From Madurella fahalii (Eukaryota > Ascomycota > Sordariomycetes > Sordariales), in NCBI GenBank assembly GCA_029876055.1, contig CM056877.1:4278001-4342000 (forward strand): a stretch of DNA of 64,000 nt, in the 5' to 3' direction. The position numbers were made by a program, and so were the translations under genes. How positions within the stretch are numbered: position 1 is the stretch's first letter; each line of letters opens with the position of its first letter. This document shows positions 56,920 to 64,000 of this stretch, in pieces. A model generated the notes under the pieces. It made no database searches, was not told where the DNA came from, and was given only the letters and a program-made list of their open reading frames with translations.

Positions 56920-56965
56920 ATCCAGATACTCTGGTCTTACTACCCTTGGATCCTTGATCCTTATA
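56920..56965 (+). repeat. Gypsy-type LTR, copy A (3' remainder)
   Basis: CTCTGGTCTTACTACCCTTG onward matches the end of the LTR at 57832-58203 (inverted). It completes copy A, split by the Copia insertion. The terminal CTCACA of the partner is CTTATA here, two C-to-T changes. Confidence 0.7.
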
Positions 56966-56992
56966 TATATAGAGTTATAGCTAGCTTACTAG

Positions 56993-57245
56993 TATCAAAT
57001 CGTAAAAAAGGATTGCAGGTGAGAAAAGGAGAGTAAAAGGATGATTTGCATTGTAGGAGCAACGTCTGTGTAGCTATCACTTCTAAGGGGGTGGTGGGTG
57101 ATAGTGTTGAACTCTGAACCTTCTAAAACTTCTAGCGAAGTCGGTAATTTATATGCTTTTGTAGTACCCCTAAGCTCAACGTCTGCAGCTATAACCCTGA
57201 CTCTGGCAATACCCTTCCTGCACCTGATAGCCAGCTCCCGCAAAT
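56993..57245 (+). repeat. Decayed solo copy of the 215-bp LTR of the 60.5-63.9 kb element
   Basis: Aligns over its length with 60497-60711: GAGAAAAGGAGAGT.AAAGGATGAT, GTGTTGAACTCTGAAC, AAAACTTC..GCGAAG.CGGTAATTTAT and CCTGCACCTGA. Many differences are C-to-T or G-to-A, plus an insertion of about 30 bp after TTTATATGCT. No partner LTR or interior was found beside it. Confidence 0.75.
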
Positions 57246-57649
57246 CCTTATATAGCTAAGCTCGATAGTATAGTAATATGAAGCATCTCTAGAGAGCTAA
57301 CTACCTCAGCTTATACCACTTCTCCTCCTATTATTACTACCTGCTATCCCTCTTATCTGATAAAAATAAACCTAGGCTCCCAGCTACCAGTTCAGAATGA
57401 ATTAGAAGTAGAAGTAGGGTTAACTAAAATCCTCACTTATATTAGCCTCTTCCTCAGTAGTTTACAGTTTGTTAGCCTTGAATTAAGTCGTAAACTATAT
57501 TCTATCCTTCCTTAGATTAGCTATCTATACTCTTTCCTACTTTAGCTCTCTTCGAGGCAATCTTCTACTGGCACTTTATTCCTAATACCAGGCTACAGGC
57601 TTAGGTCGCTCAGATTTAATTTCTATAATTAGCTACCATAAAAATTATA

Positions 57650-57747
57650 ACGTATTTGATAAGCGAGTGATCCAGACAAGCGAATGACTCACCTCTTACT
57701 ACCTTATAACAACTATCTTCAATTGCCACACAATAACACTAGGAACT
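57650..57747 (+). repeat. End of a third pogo-type element, truncated
   Basis: ACGTATTTGATAAGCGAG after a TA dinucleotide, followed by CAACTATCTTCAATTGCC and AACACTAGGAA, matches the left end and subterminal region of the pogo element at 29336. After about 100 bp the match stops where TGTCAG... (LTR-like) begins at 57748. Confidence 0.7.
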
Positions 57748-57831
57748 GTCAGAAACATGGCATCTCTGAATCTTGGGAAATGACAGTTGAGGATCTTTTA
57801 TATCTTGATTGTGTTTATTGTATGTGTATAC

Positions 57832-58203
57832 TGTGAGGATCAGGGATCTAAGGGTAGTAAGACCAGAGTGACGGGGTACGAGCAGTGTACGTGCAACGCA
57901 GGAGTAGAGTGCTCGTTAGGGGTAGGATGGTAGTCTCATTGAACTCTGTCTCTCTCCTAAGCCCTGTCTTCCATCCTCCTCTTTATGCTCTGGGACGGCA
58001 GCGTCTGGACTTACTTACCCCGCTCGCTGCCCCCTCCTTGCTCTTACTTATACGCTCCTTCGGCGCTTATCTGACGCGATATCTGCGCCCTTCTGGCCTA
58101 GCGTTGTTGTTGCTTATAGGAACCCGCTGAAGCTGCGGCTCCGGGGCTTCCGGCCTACGCCAACGCTAGCGCCAATGCCGACCCTACCTGGTCGGCCCTT
58201 ACA
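57832..58203 (-). repeat. Gypsy-type LTR, copy B (3' LTR of the chromodomain element)
   Basis: Read on the minus strand it starts TGTAAGGGCCGACC and ends GATCCTCACA. It is the inverted partner of copy A (42824-43136 plus 56920-56965). It lies downstream, in minus orientation, of the chromodomain pol remnant at 60.2-60.5 kb, so I take it as that element's 3' LTR. Confidence 0.65.
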
Positions 58204-58756
58204 GAGCCTCCCTCCTTCCGGGCTCCTGCCCTCAGGAGCTATCCGGGCTACACGTTCCTCTGTAGGGAGCGCTGCCGACAATCTCGTTTGCAGGCCTTAT
58301 ACGCACTAGCTGTGTATCTGCCTACCTCGCGTAGCACTCGAGGTACTGGTTATTAGGATATCGCCCGTAGCGCCTCTTGCAGTCTTCGAGTTGCCACCGC
58401 TTCGTCTCTCCTTCCTTGCCTTTCTCTTCGTATATACGTTTGCAGCTATAGGAGCTTATTATTGCGTCGGCGCTACGGGTGGTAAGTGTAAAAGCATCGG
58501 GGTTATTGCGTTATATGGTACGGCGATTGTTCGGCTGCGTATTATTGCCTTTCTCTGGTCTTAATAATAGTACGTATGTAGCCTCAATGACTTAGAAGTG
58601 GGAAGGAAGGGGGTTTTTTGCTAAGGAAAAAAGTCAGAGTTAGTCGTATAAGGTAATTGCGTATAGGTTGTGTAGTCGTAGTATAGAGGTAGCTCTACTC
58701 TTGCTAATTGCAGTTTTCCTAGCATAACTATCTCGAGCTCTCTTTTATACTAGTAT

Positions 58757-60119
58757 TTGGCCTTATATTTAGGAAAAGTAGGGCCTCTCCTAGCCCTAGA
58801 TATAAAGATCGCCTTCCTTACCCTAGTTCCTTTCCTCTCTTTTCCCTTACGGTCTTACCCTCGTAGGTTACGCCCTTCTTACTCCTCTATCTCGCCCTCC
58901 TCTCCCTATACCTTATATACTCCGCTGCTACTTATTTTACACTTCTATAGTTGGTCTACTGACTGTTTGGTATATTGTAGTCGCCGTCCCCGCTCTCGCT
59001 ATACTACTCTCGCTCTACCCTCTACGCTCCTTTCCCCTGCCTAGTCCGCGATATCGGGTAAACGCCCTGTAAGTAGCGTACTCGCCGCTCTAGCGAGACC
59101 CTTGTATATACTAACCACTCCCTAGGCCGAAGATGATGAAGAGCCTAGTAGCCCCCTTAAGAAGTCTAAGGCCGCTCCTACGTCCCCTAGTTCCTCGGTA
59201 GGTTCTGGTCCTCCCTTTTCTCGCCTTCGCTATATCTGACCTACTCTTTTAGGCTGAAGAAGACGTTACTCTGTCTTCCCTGCCTGCCGCCGATATCTCT
59301 CGGGCCCGCAATAAACTTACTGAAGATACCTACTACGTTATTCTATAAGTATCCCTCTTTTCTCCGCTTATTCCTCGCTAATTGTATATAGCTGCTATAT
59401 GTACCTCCGTTGTATATTAAAGAAGGGTCCCTCCACTAGCTACAAGAACTAGAAGAGCTCCGGTACCTGCTGCTTTTACTATATATACTACAACTATATC
59501 TGCCTTCTAGTAGGTCCTCCCCCTCTTATTTTACACTGCTCTTATAGTATTTGTTAGCAGCGTCTAACTCTTTATTAGGTTCCTCCTGATATACTGAATA
59601 CGGTAGTACGGTTTGTAGAGGCCTTCGACTGTATAGAGTTCTCTGCCTCTGGTAAGGATGTAAGAAGTCTTTTTTTTTTTTTTTTTTTTTACTTTTTAGC
59701 TGCGTGTTTCTTACGCTAACGGTACTTTTCCTTAGGTTACTGGTCTAGAGGAGGAGGTCTAGGAGACTAGTAATACTACCCTATATGCCCTTAAGGACTT
59801 CTCTACCCCCTAGCCCCGGTCCGTCGAGGTTGCCGTCTACTATGCTAGTACTAACTGCGCTAGTCGTATACTACGCCTCCGCTGCAATAGCGGCGTTGCT
59901 ATAGATTCGTCGCTTGCTGTCCCTGCTACTACTGGTCCTTCGTCTACGTCCTCGGATGCTACTCCTGAACTTCCCCTCTTACTGGAGGCGTAGACTGTAG
60001 TTCTAACTAATATCTAGAAGCGCTTAGGTAATATAGAAGTACTGCTTTCACATATCGCGGACTATCTCGCCCCTATTATAGAGGAGGGGGATATCGAGGT
60101 TGAAAGTAAGGAGGAGTAA
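58757..60119 (+). pseudogene. Decayed antisense ORF between Gypsy pol and its 3' LTR
   Basis: On the plus strand, opposite to pol, a frame with RIP-type stops can be followed: a basic, Pro/Ser-rich part (SPLKKSKAAPTSPSSS), then AADISRARNKLTEDTYYVIL. Next is a Cys-rich segment near 59.41-59.55 kb, then VRFVEAFDCIEFSASGKD joined, across an intron with a T22 run (about 59650-59743), to VTGLEEEVWETSNT-like sequence and an acidic C-terminus (IIEEGDIEVESKEE). No known domain was recognised. It may be an extra gene carried by the Gypsy element or part of an older element beneath it. Confidence 0.4.
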
Positions 60120-60239
60120 ATAGAACGCTGTTTAGGGGTAGGTTTTTCGTAGGTTTTTTAATGTCCCTAGATAAATTGAAGCTTTTTCCCTCGCTTAATA
60201 TGCCCTATATGCTTATACTCTGCGCTGCCCCTATGCCTT

Positions 60240-60496
60240 CGCGAACCTTACCTCGTATGCTCTTAATAGTAGTTTATTATCTAGGTACTCTCTAGGTTCC
60301 CAGGTATTATCCTTAGGTAGATAGCCCTTCTATTTGATTAGGAACTACCTATTTCTCGCTGAGCCCCTATAGTCGATAATGGCTTCTACCTCGTAATACT
60401 GTTCCTCCGGCTCGACGTCGACCCTCTTATACTGCTCTTGCACTTACTCCTCGCTGCCTTTGAATAGCTCGAGTAGGGTAATTAGGAAAACTCGAT
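60240..60496 (-). pseudogene. Gypsy pol C-terminus: chromodomain
   Basis: The minus strand reads EVEAIIDYRGSARNR, then FLIKWKGYLP-like sequence (Trp now TAG) and DNTWEPREYLDNKLLLRAYE: a chromodomain of the type fused to integrase in Ty3/Gypsy chromoviruses. It is the direct continuation of the integrase end at 63900-64000; the 3.4-kb LTR element sits between them. Stops at Gln and Trp codons are RIP-type. Confidence 0.8.
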
Positions 60497-60711
60497 TGTC
60501 AGATCGAAAATTGGGATTGCTGTGAGAAAAGGAGAGTGAAAGGATGATTCGCATTGAAGGAGCGGCGTCTGCGCAGCTATCGCTTCTAAGGAGGTGGTAG
60601 GTGACAGTGTTGAACTCTGAACGTTCCAAAACTTCCGGCGAAGCCGGTAATTTATAGGCTCCTGACCCTGGCAGTACCCCGCCTGCACCTGACACCCTCT
60701 TGCACCTGACA
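60497..60711 (-). repeat. LTR of the non-autonomous element (left)
   Basis: 215 bp, no difference seen from the right copy, so insertion is recent and RIP has not acted on the pair. Confidence 0.88.
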
Positions 60712-60779
60712 AGGTACTCCCCCTTGCTTGGGTTCCTCCTGGAACCCGTACAGAGCTCTCTTCGACTGGCTAGCTGCGT

Positions 60780-61762
60780 AACAGGTGCTCCTTGACTGCG
60801 CGATCGTAGCTGCAACGAACTGACTGACTCGAAGGCTGAATCGCTGACTGCAGCGAGCTGACTGACTCTCCCTCGAAGACCGAATCGAACTGACTGACTG
60901 CTCTCTGCAACTGCGTAAAAGGTGCTTTTTGACTGCGTAACCGTAGCTGCAACGAACTGACTCGCGAAGGCTAAATCGAACTGACTGACTCTCTCGAAGG
61001 CTAACCGAACTGACTGACTACTACCTGCAATCTCGAAGGCTGAATCGAACTGACTGACTGTAGCGAGCTGACTGACTCTCCCTCGAAGACCGAATCGAAC
61101 TGACTGACTGCCCTCTGCAACTGCGTAAAAGGTGCTTTTTGACTGCATAACCGTAGCTGCAACGAACTGACTCGCGAAGGCTAAATCGAACTGACTGACT
61201 CTCTCGAAGGCTAACCGAACTGACTGACTACTACCTGCAATCTCGAAGGCTGAATCGAACTGACTGACTGTAGCGAGCTGACTGACTCTCCCTCGAAGAC
61301 CGAATCGAACTGACTGACTGCTCTCTGCAACTGCGTAAAAGGTGCTTTTTAACTGCGTAACTGTAGCTGCAACGAACTGACTGACTCTCGAAGGCTGAAT
61401 CGAACTGACTGACTGTAGCGAGCTGACTGACTCTCCCTCGAAGACCGAATCGAACTGACTGACTGCTCTCTGCAACTGCGTAAAAGGTGCTTTTTAACTG
61501 CGTAACTGTAGCTGCAACGAACTGACTGACTCTCGAAGGCTGAATCGAACTGACTGACTGTAGCGAGCTGACTGACTCTCCCTCGAAGACCGAATCGAAC
61601 TGACTGACTGCTCTCTGCAACTGCGTAAAAGGTGCTTTTTGACTGCGCAACTGTAGCTGCAACGAACTGACTGACTCTCGAAGGCTGAATCGAACTGACT
61701 GACTGCCATCTGCAACTGCGTAAAAGGTGTTTTTTGACTGCGTTACCGTAGCTGCAACGAAT
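60780..61762. repeat. Nested tandem repeat array built on GAACTGACTGACT
   Basis: A landmark CT.TCTGCAACTGCGTAAAAGG recurs at 60901, 61111, 61321, 61466, 61611 and 61706. Unit lengths are therefore 210, 210, 145, 145 and 95 bp, shorter units being internal deletions of the longer one. Inside each unit, CTCGAAG(G/A)CTGAATCGAACTGACTGACT-like 30-35-bp subunits repeat. Confidence 0.88.
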
Positions 61763-61882
61763 TTCTCGAAGACTGAATCGAACCGACTGACTTTCTCGAA
61801 GACTGAATCGAACCGACTGACTTTCTCGAAGACTGAATCGAACCGACTGACTTTCTCGAAGACTGAATCGAACCGACTGACT
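61763..61882. repeat. Exact 30-bp tandem repeat, four copies
   Basis: The unit TTCTCGAAGACTGAATCGAA followed by CCGACTGACT occurs four times with no change. In one plus-strand frame it encodes the decapeptide FSKTESNRLT repeated, but I do not consider it a gene. Confidence 0.88.
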
Positions 61883-61984
61883 ACTTCCCCCTCTCTAGGG
61901 TTCCTCCTGGAACCCGTATTCTGAATTGCTGGCTGGCGAAATCAGTTGCAGGCGCTGAAGCTGCTTGGACGTGTCGTAAGCAGT

Positions 61985-62940
61985 GATACTGCTCTATAAT
62001 GGAATTCGTCCCTTCAATCCTGTTCCTCCAAGACAAGCGCTTGCAGTACGCCTTCCCGGCCCCCGCGTACAGGCCCACCGAACAGAGATACTGCTTAAGA
62101 GCAGGCCTACTCACGCGTTGTCTCTCAGGACCCAAACGCTCTTTTGTAGCGCCCACGCTCCTCCACAGCAGAGCTCCCGGTTGCCCTCGCTGCCCCTCCC
62201 GTGCCGCAGACTGGCTGGGTATTGCTACCCCCTTATCTCGCACCTCCCGAGCTGCCTGACGGCGGTAAGCGCTAGACTCACGCTTACCCAATGGGCTCGT
62301 TGACCGATTGCTCCTTTATAACGCCTTCCGAGCGCTGCGCCTGACAAGCGCTAGAGCTACCCTAACGGCCCGGCAGAGGTTCCTTCTAGGCAAGTGCTTG
62401 CGCCTTCCTAGCTCCCGCGTACAGGCCCACCGAACAGAGATACTGCTTAAGAGCAGGCCTACTCACGCGTTGTCGTACAAGACCAACGCTCTTTTGCAGC
62501 GCCCACGCTCCTCCACAGCAGAGCTCCCGGTTGCCCTCGCTGCCCCCTATCTCGTATCCCCCAAGTTGCCTGACGGCGGTAAGTGCTGGGCTTACACTTA
62601 CCCAATGGGCTCGTTGACTGATTGCTCCTTTATAACGCCTTCCGAGCGCTACGCCTGGCAAGCGCCAGAGCTACCTCAACGGCCCGGCAAAGGTCCCTTC
62701 CAGGCGAGCGCTTGCGCCTCCCTGGCTCCCGCGTACAGGCCCACCGAACAGAGATACTGCTTAAGAGCAGGCCTACTCACGCGTTGTCTCTCAGGACCCA
62801 AACGCTCTTTTGTAGCGCCCACGCTCCTCCACAGCAGAGCTCCCGGTTGCCCTCGCTGCCCCCTATCTCGTTCCTCCAGGGTTGCTTGACGGCGGTAAGC
62901 GCTGGGCTCACGCTTACCCAATAGACTCGTTGACCGATTG
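61985..62940. repeat. Three tandem units of about 0.3 kb
   Basis: Landmarks such as GTACAGGCCCACCGAACAGA (62067, 62419, 62723) and TGACGGCGGTAAG (about 62258, 62572, 62888) recur in order. Each unit also carries AACGCTCTTTTG.AGCGCCCA and CTCCACAGCAGAGCTCCCGG. Unit length varies by some tens of bases. Confidence 0.85.
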
Positions 62941-63019
62941 CTCTTTTTAACGCCTTTTAAGCGCTGCACCTTTTAAGCGCTAGAGCTACCCCAACGGCCC
63001 AGCAGATCTTGCCTAATAG

Positions 63020-63212
63020 AGGGTCTCCCTCTATAGGACTTCTTGCAGCTCTCAAGGATTTCTCGCAGCTCTCAAGCAGCGAACTCAATCCTGCCTAGCA
63101 GAGGGGCTCCCTCCTGCACAGGACTTCTTGCGGCTCTCAAGCAGCAAAACCAATTGCCTAGTAGAGGGGCTCCCTCCTACACAGGACTTCTCGCGGCTCT
63201 TAAGCAGCGATA
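63020..63212. repeat. Three short tandem units with GGACTTCT-GC-GCTCT-AAGCAGC
   Basis: AGAGG..CTCCCTC, GGACTTCT.GC.GCTCT and AAGCAGC recur three times at spacings of about 85 and 63 bp. From 63213 to 63684 I see nothing recognisable apart from leader-like sequence next to the right LTR. Confidence 0.7.
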
Positions 63213-63684
63213 ACGTAGCTCCTAGACGTAAGCTAATCATAGGCAGTATACTGCCCTGTTGCAAGCACTTGGACAATCGAAACAGAAAGTAGTCAGGCCT
63301 GACTAAATAGTACGTCACTCGACGATTGAAGGAACTGCTTCTTACATTACGTCATCTTTCTTCTCTTGCATTTTTGCGTGGTCCTAGCGCGTGCGGGGTA
63401 GCTGCGTAGCTTGGTAGCTGAACTTTGCGAATAACGTCATCTTGACACTCAGTAGGCTAGCCGAATCTTCGAAGTGGTTTGACTTCCTCGCTCGCTGCAA
63501 CTGAGGTGCTTAAGAGAAGCGAAGATCGTGGTGCTAGAGGCAGTAGAAGCGAAGAACAGTTGCAGGGACTGTGCTGTATAGCGTCTGCGATAGCTTCTGA
63601 GCTAGGGAGTCGCTGTTCGTAAGCTGTACGCTCCTTCGGCGAATCTCCTAACGGTCCCCCGCCCTAAGGGTAGAGAGTTCAACG

Positions 63685-63899
63685 TGTCAGATCGAAAATT
63701 GGGATTGCTGTGAGAAAAGGAGAGTGAAAGGATGATTCGCATTGAAGGAGCGGCGTCTGCGCAGCTATCGCTTCTAAGGAGGTGGTAGGTGACAGTGTTG
63801 AACTCTGAACGTTCCAAAACTTCCGGCGAAGCCGGTAATTTATAGGCTCCTGACCCTGGCAGTACCCCGCCTGCACCTGACACCCTCTTGCACCTGACA
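63685..63899 (-). repeat. LTR of the non-autonomous element (right)
   Basis: 215 bp, partner of 60497-60711, followed directly by the TCGAT duplication. Confidence 0.88.
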
Positions 63900-64000
63900 T
63901 CGATAGATATAGTAGTGTTATAGAAGGTCTAGTTCGTACACTATCTTCCTATTACCGACAACTTTAAGGATCTTAAAGGGCCCTAGATACTTATCTACAA
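63900..64000 (-). pseudogene. Gypsy integrase C-terminal end (continues beyond window)
   Basis: The minus strand reads KYLGPFKILKVVGNRKIVYE and then LDLL, the GPF/Y module that closes Ty3/Gypsy integrases just before a chromodomain. After the 3.4-kb LTR insertion the chromodomain follows at 60496. The rest of pol lies right of the window. Confidence 0.75.

Larger units (their letters stand above)
60497..63899 (-). mobile_element. Young non-autonomous LTR element, 3,403 bp
   Basis: Two 215-bp direct repeats, apparently identical base for base, with TGTCAG...CTGACA tips, are flanked by a perfect 5-bp duplication TCGAT (60492-60496 and 63900-63904). The interior (60712-63684) has no gag or pol; it is nearly all tandem repeats. 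A purine tract CAAGGGGGAG (minus strand) next to the 60.7-kb LTR suggests minus orientation. It interrupts a Gypsy pol gene. It must be mobilised by another element's proteins. Confidence 0.88.

Noticed and set aside
60444..61475. 343-codon minus-strand ORF made of SQSVRFGLRGRVSQL-type repeats.
   Set aside because: It runs from the tandem array through the LTR into flanking Gypsy DNA, so it cannot be one biological gene; the open frame follows from repeat units lacking stops.
60780..61882. Regular repeats that could suggest a CRISPR array.
   Set aside because: Repeat units abut without unique spacers of constant size, the genome is eukaryotic and no cas genes are present.
61983..62924. Several 80-190-codon ORFs across the ~0.3-kb tandem units.
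   Set aside because: The same peptide pieces recur in different frames on both strands because the DNA repeats; no start context or domain.
1..64000. tRNA, rRNA or other structured RNA genes.
   Set aside because: Looked for cloverleaf arms, A/B box-like motifs and rRNA signature blocks by eye and saw none that could be defended; a covariance-model scan would be decisive.

Overview
The window looks like chromosomal DNA of a filamentous ascomycete (Pezizomycotina). Several genes have 42-107 nt introns with GTRNGT-type donors, CTAAC/CTGAY-like branch sites and YAG acceptors. The protein families (DUF1996, DUF7136, fungal APH kinases, secreted beta-lactamase-like enzymes, a bZIP remnant) are fungal. 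The transposons carry the C-to-T/G-to-A scars of repeat-induced point mutation (RIP). No bacterial operon layout, rRNA or tRNA gene was seen.

Region 1 (1-19.7 kb) is intact and GC-rich, and holds a locus related to the bacterial insecticidal toxin complex (Tc). It contains an SpvB/TcB-like gene running off the left edge (minus), an unrecognised six-exon gene for 932 aa (minus), a 3,028-aa TcA-like gene (plus) and a 404-aa protein with three Vps62/DUF946-like repeats plus a beta-rich C-terminus (plus). The 932-aa gene and the TcA-like gene are divergent around a 1.1-kb promoter region. Both Tc-like genes carry a short spliceosomal intron, so they are eukaryotic genes of ultimately bacterial type. 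A joint role as a fungal Tc-like complex with accessory proteins is inference.

Region 2 (19.7-24 kb) has three neighbouring genes broken by small indels: a DUF1996 protein, an APH-family kinase and a fungal hypothetical family. Region 3 (24-34 kb) is mostly AT-rich, RIP-altered transposon sequence: two copies of a ~417-bp palindrome-bearing repeat, a complete 1,860-bp Fot1/pogo element, part of a second pogo transposase and a LINE fragment. An intact APH-family gene at 27.3 kb lies between them. Region 4 (34-42 kb) holds an intact SDR gene, an intact four-exon secreted beta-lactamase-like gene, and scraps of a TPR protein and a bZIP factor.

Region 5 (42.3-64 kb) is a nested transposon cluster. 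A RIP-killed DUF7136 gene abuts a Gypsy-type LTR. That LTR is split by a Copia element with 262-bp LTRs. The Copia element is itself split in its RNase H end by an 8.3-kb hAT element with an 8-bp target duplication and extra cargo ORFs. Further right, the pol gene of a chromodomain Gypsy element is split by a young 3.4-kb non-autonomous LTR element that has apparently identical 215-bp LTRs, a perfect TCGAT target duplication and an interior made almost wholly of tandem repeats. Within the hAT element, several predicted introns share a doubled TGTAATCACC-like decamer.

All coordinates and splice sites were read by eye. Family names rest on recognised motifs, not on database searches.
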